Assembly (NCBI RefSeq): GCF_015390235.1
Contig: NZ_VUOH01000005.1
Coordinates: 1-64,000, forward strand
From: Quadrisphaera sp. INWT6
Lineage (GTDB): Bacteria > Actinomycetota > Actinomycetes > Actinomycetales > Quadrisphaeraceae
Length of the DNA: 64,000 nucleotides
Direction: 5' to 3'
In this document: positions 1-7,157 of the stretch, piece after piece
Layout: the number at the start of each line of letters is the position of its first letter
Position numbering within the stretch: the first letter of the stretch is position 1
Translations under genes and position numbers: made by a program
Notes under the pieces: generated by a model
What the model was told of the DNA's origin: nothing
Database searches by the model: none
Seen by the model: the letters and a program-made list of their open reading frames with translations, nothing else

Positions 1-314
1 GTGCTGCAGGCCCGCGCCGAGGCCGACCGCGAGCGGACCGCGGCCCGCGCCGAGCGCGACCGCCTCGCCCAGGAGGTCGCCGAGCTGACCCGCCAGCGCG
101 AGGCCGCCGCCGCCGAGCTCGGGCAGCTGTCGGGCATCGTCGACGCCCTGGCCGTGCCCGGTCGCCGCTCCACCAGCCAGCCCCTGCAGCCCCTGCAGCC
201 GGTCGACGCCTCCCGCGTGCGGGCCACGGCGCCGGTCGTCCCCGCGGCCCGACCCGTGTGCGCCAGCACGACCTGGCCGGCTCCGACGACGAGTGGCTGC
301 GCCGCCCCCGCTGA
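1..314 (+). CDS. DivIVA-like coiled-coil protein, 5' partial, probable frameshift
   Basis: The window opens inside a gene. The first 55 or so residues are an Ala/Glu/Arg-rich heptad-like coiled coil ending LGQLSGIVDALAVP, followed by a Pro/Gln linker. The straight frame continues to a stop at 367-369 but turns into unlikely low-complexity residues. In another frame the text from about 258 reads DLAGSDDEWLRRPR and stops at 312-314, which looks like a natural C-terminus. Dropping one GT from GTGTG near 256-260 joins the two. The coiled coil and the DivIVA-like neighbour suggest a polar-growth or septum scaffold protein, but the N-terminal domain lies outside the window, so the family is inferred. 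Confidence 0.55.
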   Translation, partial: AAGPRRGRPRADRGPRRARPPRPGGRRADPPARGRRRRARAAVGHRRRPGRARSPLHQPAPAAPAAGRRLPRAGHGAGRPRGPTRVRQHDLAGSDDEWLRRPR

Positions 315-496
315 CACCCCGGGGCCGTCCTGGCGCCGTCCTGGCGCTGGCGGTCCGCGGCCCCGCTGACCGCTCGCGCGGGTGGGAAGTCCCCCGAGCC
401 GGGGACCCTCCGCCCGCGCGCGGTCGCGTCCCGGTGCACCAGACTGCTGCCGACCGCAGCCGACCGGGCCGCGAGCCCGCCGCCACCGGAGGCACC

Positions 497-1486
497 ATGT
501 CCGACCCCGGACCGTTCCGCTCCGTCCTGCGCGGGTACGACCCCGCCCAGGTCGACCGCCACGTGACCGACCTGGCCGCCGCCCTGGAGGAGGAGCGCGC
601 CGCCTCCGCGGACCTCGCGTTCCAGGTCCGGGCCCTCGAGCAGAGCCTGGCCGAGCGGGCCGCCGAGGACGCCGCGCAGCTGGTCAGCCCGGAGGCGACC
701 GCCCCCAGCTACGCCGACCTCGGCCACCGCGTGGCGCAGATCCTCTCGCTGACCGAGGAGGAGGCGCTCGACCTCCTCGCCCGCGCGCACGCCGACGCCG
801 AGGCGCTGCGCGGCGAGGCCGACGCCCGCGCGAGGCTCGTGCGCGCCGACGCCGACCGGTACGACGAGGCGGTGCGCTCGGACGCCCGCGCCGAGGCCGA
901 GCGGGTCCTGGCGGACGCGCGCCGGCGCGCCGAGGACCTCGTGGACGCCGCCGAGCGCGAGGCCGCGGCGCTGCGCGAGGAGTCGGCCGCAGCCTGGGAG
1001 GACGCCCGGGCGCGCTCCGCCCAGGCCGCCACCGACTTCGAGCTCGCGCTGGCCACCCGTCGCCACCGCACGGAGGTGGAGGCCCAGGAGCTGCACCGCG
1101 AGCGCACCGAGGAGCTGGAGCGCGTGGAGCGGCTCGTGGCGCAGGCCCGCGACCGCGCCGACGCCGCCGACGCGGAGGCCGCGGCCCGGGCCGAGCAGGT
1201 GCTCTCCGACGCCCGCCGCGAGGCCGACGAGCTGGTGGTGGACGCCCGCGACCGCGCCGCCGCGGTGCGCGCGGAGTCGGACCGCGAGCTCGCCGCCGCC
1301 ACGGCCCGGCGCGACAGCATCAACGCCCAGCTGGCCAACGTGCGCCAGATGCTCGCCACGCTGTCCGGCGGGTCGTCCGCGCCGGCGGGCTCGGTCCCGG
1401 TGACGGGCCTGGAGGACGACGGCACCGGCGACTTCGACGTCGACCTGGAGACCGTGCAGCGGGAGCGCACCGCGCAGCAGGCCTGA
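497..1486 (+). CDS. DivIVA/Wag31-like coiled-coil protein
   Basis: 329 aa. The ATG at 497 follows a GGAGG-type site (CCGGAGGCACC). The N-terminus, SVLRGYDPAQVDRHV, matches the DivIVA-type motif F-x-x-x-x-x-G-Y-D-x-x-x-V, which binds membrane at poles and septa in the family. The rest is almost continuous coiled coil rich in Ala, Glu, Arg and Asp (about residues 30-285), followed by a Gly/Ser/Asp-rich tail. The length fits Wag31-like scaffolds. No other division genes are nearby, so this is probably an accessory DivIVA-domain protein rather than the essential Wag31. A perfect palindrome follows the stop codon. Confidence 0.8.
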   Translation: MSDPGPFRSVLRGYDPAQVDRHVTDLAAALEEERAASADLAFQVRALEQSLAERAAEDAAQLVSPEATAPSYADLGHRVAQILSLTEEEALDLLARAHADAEALRGEADARARLVRADADRYDEAVRSDARAEAERVLADARRRAEDLVDAAEREAAALREESAAAWEDARARSAQAATDFELALATRRHRTEVEAQELHRERTEELERVERLVAQARDRADAADAEAAARAEQVLSDARREADELVVDARDRAAAVRAESDRELAAATARRDSINAQLANVRQMLATLSGGSSAPAGSVPVTGLEDDGTGDFDVDLETVQRERTAQQA

Positions 1487-1497
1487 GCGCCCTCGCC

Positions 1498-1539
1498 GTC
1501 AGCCGCCCCGGACCGCTCGAGCGGTCCGGGGCGGCTGAC
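1498..1539. terminator. Perfect 42-nt palindrome, probable bidirectional terminator
   Basis: The two 21-nt arms are perfect inverted repeats centred on CTCGAG at 1516-1521. The element lies between the convergent DivIVA-like gene and flavin reductase gene. No T-run follows, as is common in high-GC actinomycetes. The flavin reductase frame as sequenced reads through it. Confidence 0.7.
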
Positions 1540-1541
1540 GA

Positions 1542-2046
1542 TCAGGACTCCGCGTTGCACCAGGCGGGGGTACGCGCGGGCGTGGTGCACCAGCGGGGTG
1601 CCCCCGGCCACGTCGGTCACCTCGGGACGCACCAGGAGCAGCACGCTGTCACCGGCGTCGACGACGGCGTGGAACGGGCCGGCGAGCCGCGCCACCGCGC
1701 CGTGGAGGCGCGGGAGGCCGGTCTCGTCCCACTCCCAGGAGCCGTCGTCGGGGAAGCGCCCGGCCGCCGGGGCCGCGAAGCGCCGCGCGAGGTGCTCCTG
1801 CGAGTCCGAGAGCAGGTGCACGGCGGCGCGGCCCTCCTGCAGCAGCGCGTCAAGGCTGGAGGAGGTGCGGGAGACGTTGAACGACAGCAGCGGCGGGCAC
1901 ACCGACACCGAGGCCACCGAGATCGCGGTGAAGCCCACGGGGCGCTCCGGGGAGCGGGTGGTCACCACCCAGGCGCTCGAGGCCACGGTCCGGAAGGCCC
2001 CCGGCAGGTCGACGACGGGTGCGGGGCGCGCAGCGGTCACGGTCAC
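1542..2046 (-). CDS. Flavin reductase-like domain protein under a SAM riboswitch
   Basis: About 167 aa of flavin reductase-like (FMN-binding split barrel) protein, from GTG 2046 behind GGAGGAG. The N-terminal half, FRTVASSAWVVTT...PVGFTAISVASVSVCPPLLSFNVS, is the typical fold, followed by LARRFA. Such enzymes make the free FMNH2 used by two-component monooxygenases, and three luciferase/DszC-like partners elsewhere in the window sit behind the same riboswitch type. The sequenced frame has no stop near the expected end. It runs through the palindrome and antisense to the DivIVA-like gene as far as 709. A +1 shift near 1550-1560 gives a stop at 1542-1544, which I take as the true end. Confidence 0.8.
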
Positions 2047-2058
2047 AACTCATCTCCT

Positions 2059-2152
2059 CCATCGGTCCTGGCGGGAGCACCTGCCGTCCCGACGGTGCGG
2101 GGGCTGGTTGCTGCGGCGTCGACGAGCCAGGTCTCTCGGCCGCTCTGGATGG
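2059..2152 (-). promoter_or_regulatory. SAM-I (S-box) riboswitch
   Basis: On the minus strand the P1 arms are CCATC (2148-2152) and GATGG (2059-2063). The conserved S-box core is present: ATCCAGAG, then GAGAGACCTGGCTC, GACGCC, CAGCAACC and, after a P3 stem, GGTGCTCCC. The Shine-Dalgarno of the flavin reductase (GGAGGAG) begins inside the 3' P1 arm. SAM binding should therefore hide it, giving a translational OFF switch. The start codon lies 13 nt beyond P1. Confidence 0.93.
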
Positions 2153-2160
2153 TCGGGGCG

Positions 2161-2189
2161 ATCGTGTCCCGGCGCGCGGCCCGTGTCAA
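2161..2189 (-). promoter_or_regulatory. Sigma-70-type promoter of the riboswitch transcript
   Basis: Minus-strand TTGACA (2184-2189), 17 nt spacer, CACGAT (2161-2166). The expected start of transcription falls at the first base of the riboswitch. Confidence 0.6.
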
Positions 2190-2224
2190 CGCGGAGGCAC
2201 CGGGCGGGCGTCTAGCGTGTCGGC

Positions 2225-2512
2225 GTGCACCCCCTGCTCCTCGGCGTCGCGTCGCTGGTCGTCCTGGGCGCCGTCGCGGGGGTCGCCGGGCTGCTGCTGG
2301 CCCGCGGCCGGCGCGGTCCCGCCGCGTCCACCGCGGTCCTCGTCGGCGTCGTCGCCACCTTCGCGGGGGCCTTCACCGGCTACTTCCTGGGCGCCAAGGG
2401 CGGCGGGGGCGCGTTCCTCACCGGCCCGGCGTGGGCCGGTGCCGCCGCGGGCGCTGTCCTCGCCGTCGTGCTGCTGCTCTCGGTGCTGAGCCGGCGCCGA
2501 CCGCGGGCGTGA
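2225..2512 (+). CDS. Small integral membrane protein
   Basis: 95 aa with three hydrophobic segments (about residues 3-25, 33-57 and 68-88) and short Arg-rich connectors. It has no recognised family motif. GTG 2225 lies 6 nt after TAGCGT (2213-2218), which fits a leaderless transcript. Its stop overlaps the GTG of the YeiH-type exporter gene, so the two are translationally coupled and probably work together. It is divergent from the SAM-controlled flavin reductase. Function unknown. Confidence 0.6.
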   Translation: MHPLLLGVASLVVLGAVAGVAGLLLARGRRGPAASTAVLVGVVATFAGAFTGYFLGAKGGGGAFLTGPAWAGAAAGAVLAVVLLLSVLSRRRPRA

Positions 2513-3567
2513 CCGCCCCGACGGCGCGGGGCGCGGCCGCGTCCGCCCGCCACCTGGCTCCGGGCCTGCTCGCCGCCGCCGTCGCCACCGCCGTCGCCTT
2601 CACCGCCTCCCGCCTCGTGCCGGGCCTGGGGCCGACCACGGTCGCCGTCGTCCTGGGGCTGCTCGTCGCGAACGCCGGCCTCCAGCGCCCGGCGCTGGCC
2701 CCCGGCACCGCCTTCGCGAGCCGGCGGCTGCTGCGGACGGCCGTCGTGCTGCTGGGCCTGCAGCTGCCCCTGTCGGCGCTAGTCGCCCTCGGGTGGGAGG
2801 GCCTGGCGGTGGTGGTCGGCGTCGTCGTCGCCACCTTCGCGGGCACGCTGCTGCTCGGCCGGGCCCTGGGCGTCTCCCCCGCGCGGTCGCTGCTGGTCTC
2901 CACCGGCTTCTCGATCTGCGGGGCGTCGGCGATCGCGGCCGTGGAGCCGCTGTCGAAGGCGCGCAAGGACGACGTGTCCACCGCCGTCGCCCTCGTGACG
3001 CTGTGCGGGAGCCTGGCGATCCTGGTGCTCCCGCCGCTGCGCGGGCCCCTCGGGCTCGACCCGGTGGCGTTCGGCGCCTGGACGGGCGCGAGCGTGCACG
3101 ACGTCGGGCAGGTGGTCGCGACCGCCAGCCGCGTCGACGGCGCCCTGCAGACCGCCGTGGTGGTCAAGCTGGCGCGCGTGGCGGTGCTCGCGCCGCTGGT
3201 GGCGGTGGTCGGGCTGGCGGCCCGCCGCGCCGCGCTGCGCTCCAGTGCCGACGGGGACGACGGGGACGACGGGGACGCCGGCGCCGGCCCGGCCGCGGGT
3301 CGGCGCACGCCCCTGCTGCCGCTGTTCGTGGTCGGCTTCCTCGTGGCCGCTGGGGTGAGGACGGCGGGCGTGCTGCCCGCCGGGGCGCTGGAGGCCGCGC
3401 AGCTCGTGCAGACCGTGCTGCTGGTGGCGGCGCTGTACGCGCTCGGCACCGGCATCCGGCTGGGCGTGCTGGTGCGCACGGGCGGGCGGTCCCTCGTGCT
3501 CGGGCTCACCTCGTGGGTGCTCGTGGCCGGCCTCGCGTACGCCGGGGTGCGCCTGCTCGGCCTGTGA
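2509..3567 (+). CDS. YeiH/UPF0324 family putative sulfate exporter
   Basis: 352 aa from GTG 2509, overlapping the upstream stop as GTGA. It has about ten hydrophobic segments. The central STGFSICGASAIAAVEP followed by SLAILVLPPL and WTGASVHDVGQVVATA is diagnostic for the YeiH family. An acidic linker of GDD repeats (about residues 245-258) separates two membrane halves. YeiH proteins are annotated as putative sulfate exporters without firm biochemistry. Lying divergent from a SAM-riboswitch flavin reductase, it could export sulfite or sulfate released by organosulfur oxidation, but that is inference. Confidence 0.85.
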   Translation: MTAPTARGAAASARHLAPGLLAAAVATAVAFTASRLVPGLGPTTVAVVLGLLVANAGLQRPALAPGTAFASRRLLRTAVVLLGLQLPLSALVALGWEGLAVVVGVVVATFAGTLLLGRALGVSPARSLLVSTGFSICGASAIAAVEPLSKARKDDVSTAVALVTLCGSLAILVLPPLRGPLGLDPVAFGAWTGASVHDVGQVVATASRVDGALQTAVVVKLARVAVLAPLVAVVGLAARRAALRSSADGDDGDDGDAGAGPAAGRRTPLLPLFVVGFLVAAGVRTAGVLPAGALEAAQLVQTVLLVAALYALGTGIRLGVLVRTGGRSLVLGLTSWVLVAGLAYAGVRLLGL

Positions 3568-3580
3568 CCCGCGGCCCGGC

Positions 3581-3657
3581 AGCCACCGGGGAGCCACCGG
3601 GGAGCCGCCGGGGAGCCGCCGGGGAGCCGCCGGGGAGCCGCCGGGGAGCCGCCGGGG
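3581..3657 (+). repeat. Tandem repeat, seven copies of an 11-bp unit
   Basis: Seven head-to-tail copies of AGCCRCCGGGG: two with A and five with G at the fifth base. It lies between the exporter gene and the phosphatase gene. The unit is not a multiple of three, and no frame across it looks like a real protein. Confidence 0.9.
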
Positions 3658-3729
3658 AGCGGGAGGGACGCACCCGGACAGCTCCCAGGGTGCTCCCGGG
3701 GAGTCCCCGCGCCGTGGTTCGATCGCTGC

Positions 3730-5361
3730 GTGGTGGCACGTCAGAGCCGCGGGGCCCGCGACGGCGGGGGCCCGGCGCTCATCCCCGAGGAGTGGTGGCA
3801 GCGCGCCGTCGCGGCGCACCCCGACCCGGTCGCCGTCCTGGGCCCGGGGTGGGAGGTGCTCTGGGTCAGCGACGCCGCCGCGACCGCGAGCGGTGTCGAC
3901 GCCGAGGCCGTGCTCGGGCTGGTGCTGTGGGACGCGGTGCCCGGCACCTCGACCAGCCGCGAGCCCCTGCTGCGCGCCGCGCGCACCGGCCTGACCTCCA
4001 CCTGGGAGGCGCGCATCGGCGGCCCGCGCTGGTACGAGCTGCAGGCGGTGCCGGTCGACGGGCTCGTGCTCGTCATCGCCCGCGACGCCGACCGGCGCCG
4101 GGCCGCGGCCGCCGAGCGCGAGGCGCTGCTCGAGCGCACCCGCACCCTCCTGGAGGTGTCCACCGCCCTGGCCGCGGCGCGCACGCTCGACGAGGTCGCC
4201 GCGACGGTGGTCGAGGTGGCCACCGAGCACCTGGGGGCCGACTACGCCGGGCTCTCGGTGCTCGAGCCGGTGGCCCGGCGGGTGCGCACGATCGCCAGGG
4301 CCCAGCTGCGGCCCGACGTCGAGCAGGCCTGGGCCGACCTGCCCCTGGACCACCCCGGTCCGGCGCCGTGGGTCTGCCGCACGGGGCGCGAGCTGGTCTT
4401 CGACGACCTCACCGCGGTGCGCGCCGCCTTCCCGGAGGTGGCTGAGCGCGTGGAGCGCTCCGGGCTGCGCTCGGGCGCCGTGGTGCCGCTGGTGGCCGAG
4501 GGCGCCGTCGTCGGGTCGCTGACGGTGGGGTGGGCCGCCGAGCACCCCGTCGAGCCCGAGCTCGACGTGGTCAGGGCGTTCGCCGCGTACACGGCTCAGG
4601 CGGTGCGGCGCGCGGTGCTGCTCGCCGACCGGACCAGCGCGGCCGAGGTGCTCCAGCGGGCGCTGCTGGAGCCGCTGCCCAGCTGCCCCGGGGTCGAGCT
4701 GGCAGCCCGGTACCTGCCCGCGGCCCGCGGTGACCACGTGGGTGGCGACTGGCACGACGCCGTCCCGCTCGACGGCGGCCGCCTGGCCCTGGTGGTCGGC
4801 GACGCCGCCGGGCACGACGTCGCCGCGGCGGCGGTCATGGGCCGCGTCAGCGGGAGCCTCCGCTCGTTCCTCCTCGCCGTGGACGGGCCGCCCTCGCGCA
4901 CCCTGCACGCCGTCGACGCCGTCATGGCGCGCCCGGGGCGGTCGGCGCCCACGAGCGCCGTCGTCGGCGTCCTCAGCCCTCCGCGGCCCGACGGGGTGCG
5001 GGCCTGGCGATGGTCGAACGCCGGCCACCCCCCGGCGCTGCTGGTGCTGCCCGACGGGCGGGCCACCGCCCTGGCGCGCACCCCTGAGCTGCTGCTCGGG
5101 GTGGAGGACCACGCGGAGCGCTCCGACCACGTCGTGCCGGTGCCCCCGGGGGCGGTGCTGCTGCTGCACACCGACGGCCTGGTCGAGCGCCGCGACCTCG
5201 ACCTCGACCAGGGCCTGCAGCGCCTGCAGGCGCTCCTCGGCCCCCTGGTGGTCGAGCACGCCAGCGCGCCGCTGGAGGACCTGCTCGACGCGGTGCTGGC
5301 GGCGTGCCTGCCCGAGCGGCCCGAGGACGACGTGGTGCTGCTGGCGGCGCGCACGTCCTGA
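3730..5361 (+). CDS. PAS-GAF-PP2C (SpoIIE/RsbU-type) serine phosphatase
   Basis: 543 aa. A PAS-like domain (about 15-115) contains VLGPGWEVLWVSDAAATASG. A GAF domain (about 135-300) follows, then a PP2C/SpoIIE phosphatase domain (about 320-540) with GDHVGGDWHDAV, LVVGDAAGHDVAAA, NAGHPPALLV and HTDGLVERR, which carry the metal-binding aspartates. Such proteins dephosphorylate anti-anti-sigma factors in partner-switching stress cascades, with PAS/GAF sensing the signal. No anti-sigma partner is adjacent. An RsbW-like ATPase lies at 30.8-32.0 kb. GTG 3730 is chosen; GTG 3733 is equally possible. Confidence 0.88.
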   Translation: MVARQSRGARDGGGPALIPEEWWQRAVAAHPDPVAVLGPGWEVLWVSDAAATASGVDAEAVLGLVLWDAVPGTSTSREPLLRAARTGLTSTWEARIGGPRWYELQAVPVDGLVLVIARDADRRRAAAAEREALLERTRTLLEVSTALAAARTLDEVAATVVEVATEHLGADYAGLSVLEPVARRVRTIARAQLRPDVEQAWADLPLDHPGPAPWVCRTGRELVFDDLTAVRAAFPEVAERVERSGLRSGAVVPLVAEGAVVGSLTVGWAAEHPVEPELDVVRAFAAYTAQAVRRAVLLADRTSAAEVLQRALLEPLPSCPGVELAARYLPAARGDHVGGDWHDAVPLDGGRLALVVGDAAGHDVAAAAVMGRVSGSLRSFLLAVDGPPSRTLHAVDAVMARPGRSAPTSAVVGVLSPPRPDGVRAWRWSNAGHPPALLVLPDGRATALARTPELLLGVEDHAERSDHVVPVPPGAVLLLHTDGLVERRDLDLDQGLQRLQALLGPLVVEHASAPLEDLLDAVLAACLPERPEDDVVLLAARTS

Positions 5362-5515
5362 GCGGCACCCCCGGGACGGCACGGGGGCAGCGGTCGCGGG
5401 GCCGGACGGGGCCGTGCACGATGGCGGCGCACCTCTGGGCGTCCGGCTCCGCCGGGTCCGTCCGTCCGTCAGACCCCGGTCCCGCCGTGCGGGCCGGCCG
5501 CGAGCAGGAGGCCCC

Positions 5516-5836
5516 ATGTCCCTCAGCGACGACGACATCACCACGACGACGGGTGCGGCGGGTGCCGGCGGCGACGCCGACGCCGGCGACTCCGACGCCA
5601 CCCAGGTCGACCCCTCCGGCTCCGACCCCGCGGGCGTGGACCCGGCCGGCGGCTCGGGCGGCGACGCCGACGCCGGCGACTCCGACAGCACCCAGGTCGA
5701 CCCCTCCGGCTCCGACCCGGCCGGCGTGGACCCGGCCGGCGGCTCCGGCGGCGACGCCGACGCCGGCGACTCCGACAGCACCCAGGTCGACCCCTCCGGC
5801 TCCGACCCGGCCGGCGTGGACCCGGCGAACAGCTGA
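5516..5836 (+). CDS. Acidic tandem-repeat peptide, candidate modified-peptide precursor
   Basis: 106 aa from ATG 5516, after GAGCAGGAGG. The first 17 residues, MSLSDDDITTTTGAAGA, are leader-like. The rest is almost three copies of a 30-residue unit (18-47, 48-77, 78-106) built from GGDADAGDSDSTQVDP and SGSDPAGVDPAGGS. It has no Cys, Lys, His, Arg or aromatic residue and is very acidic. It ends 1 nt before a cupin dioxygenase gene that overlaps a sucrase/ferredoxin-like gene. This arrangement resembles a RiPP-like precursor with its modifying enzymes. I recall similar acidic short ORFs annotated BatC in actinobacteria but cannot verify that here. Confidence 0.75.
   Translation: MSLSDDDITTTTGAAGAGGDADAGDSDATQVDPSGSDPAGVDPAGGSGGDADAGDSDSTQVDPSGSDPAGVDPAGGSGGDADAGDSDSTQVDPSGSDPAGVDPANS
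5567..5833 (+). repeat. 90-bp tandem repeat inside the acidic peptide gene
   Basis: Copies at 5567-5656, 5657-5746 and 5747-5833. Copies 2 and 3 are identical until the last codons. Copy 1 differs at a few bases (Ala for Ser at repeat residue 11, plus silent changes), which suggests recent duplication or homogenisation. Confidence 0.95.
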
Positions 5837-5837
5837 C

Positions 5838-7157
5838 GTGACGGCTGAGCTCGAGCGCGAGCTGGCGGCCCCGGTCCCCTCGGGGACCGGGGCCGGCCCG
5901 TCGCCGCTCGCCCGCTGCTTCGAGACGACGCCGGAGCGCTTCGCCGCCGAGCAGTGGAACCGCACGCCGCTGCTGGTGCGGGCCGCCGACCGCGCGTCGT
6001 CACCGGCGCGCGGCTTCGACGACCTCCTCTCCCCCGCCGACGTCGACGCGCTGCTGGGCCCGCGCGGCCTGCGCACGCCGTTCTTCGCCATGGTCAAGGA
6101 CGGCGTCAGCCTGCCGCGCTCGAGCTACACGCGGTCCGCCAACGCGGGCAACCAGCGCCTGGGCGACATGCCCGACCCCGACGGCATCGCGAAGAACCAC
6201 GCCGAGGGCGCGACCATCGTGCTCAACGCGCTGCACCGCGTGTGGCCGGCCCTGGGGGTCTTCTGCCGCGACCTCGCCGCCGAGCTGGGCTGCCAGACGC
6301 AGACCAACGTCTACGTCACCCCGCCCGGCGCGCAGGGCTTCAAGCCCCACCACGACACCCACGACGTGCTGGTGCTGCAGGTCGACGGCCGCAAGCACTG
6401 GACCATCCACCCGCCGGCGGTCGAGCTGCCGCTGCGCACCCAGCCGAGCAAGGACCTGGGCCCCGACCCGGTGGGCGGGCGCGAGCCCCTCATCGACACG
6501 GTGCTGGAGCCGGGCGACGCGCTGTACCTGCCGCGCGGGTACCTGCACTCGGCGCAGACCACCGACGACCGCTCCATCCACCTCACGGTGGGCCTGCTGG
6601 CCACCACCTGGCAGGACGTCCTCACGGACCTCCTCACCAGTGCCGGGAAGGGCGGTGGCGAGGACTCCCTCGCGCTGCGCCGCGCCCTGCCGCTGCCCGT
6701 GGAGGCCGAGGGGCCGACGGGCCTGGAGACCGACGTCGCCGCCTTCCGGCGCGCGGCGCTCGCGTGGCTGGAGCAGCTCGACGACACCGCCGTCGAGCGC
6801 GTGGTCGCCGCGCGCCGTCGTCAGGCGGTGCCGCTGGAGCCCGTGGGCCCGCTCTCACAGGACCGGGCGGCCCGTTCCCTGGGGGCCGACGAGGCCGTGC
6901 GCCCGCGGGTCGGGCTGCACACGCGCGTCCGGACCGCCGGCGAGCGCGTGGAGCTCCTCGTCGGGCAGCGCACCGTGAGCTTCCCCGGGTGGGTGGAGCC
7001 CGCGCTCCGCGCGGCGCTGGCGGGCCCGTCCTCGCCGTCGTCGGTGGCGGGCTCGGGTGTCGCGATCGACCTCGACGACGCGCAGGTGCTGCTGCGGCGC
7101 CTGCTGCGCGAGCGGGTGCTCGTGCCCGCCAGCGGCTCCGCGGAGGGGCTGAGCTGA
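5838..7157 (+). CDS. JmjC/cupin (Cupin_4) 2-oxoglutarate oxygenase-like protein
   Basis: 439 aa from GTG 5838, 1 nt after the peptide gene's stop. The N-terminal ATPERF-like segment and WNRTPLLVR resemble ribosomal oxygenase (ROX/YcfD, MINA/NO66) proteins. The iron site is visible: H171-H-D173 in KPHHDTHDVLVLQVDGRKHW, and H237 in LYLPRGYLHSA. A Thr/Lys-rich strand after the HxD fits 2-oxoglutarate binding. The C-terminal part (about 300-439) is a winged-helix-like region, as in the family. Relatives hydroxylate protein side chains. The likely substrate is the adjacent Asp-rich repeat peptide rather than a ribosomal protein, but this is inferred from gene order only. Confidence 0.85.
   Translation: MTAELERELAAPVPSGTGAGPSPLARCFETTPERFAAEQWNRTPLLVRAADRASSPARGFDDLLSPADVDALLGPRGLRTPFFAMVKDGVSLPRSSYTRSANAGNQRLGDMPDPDGIAKNHAEGATIVLNALHRVWPALGVFCRDLAAELGCQTQTNVYVTPPGAQGFKPHHDTHDVLVLQVDGRKHWTIHPPAVELPLRTQPSKDLGPDPVGGREPLIDTVLEPGDALYLPRGYLHSAQTTDDRSIHLTVGLLATTWQDVLTDLLTSAGKGGGEDSLALRRALPLPVEAEGPTGLETDVAAFRRAALAWLEQLDDTAVERVVAARRRQAVPLEPVGPLSQDRAARSLGADEAVRPRVGLHTRVRTAGERVELLVGQRTVSFPGWVEPALRAALAGPSSPSSVAGSGVAIDLDDAQVLLRRLLRERVLVPASGSAEGLS

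Noticed and set aside
382-2500. Very long plus-strand frame covering the DivIVA gene and running into the exporter gene
   Set aside because: High-GC shadow frame. Only the part from GTG 2509 encodes a recognisable protein.
3581-3657. Possible CRISPR-like array
   Set aside because: Direct 11-bp repeats without spacers; no cas genes.
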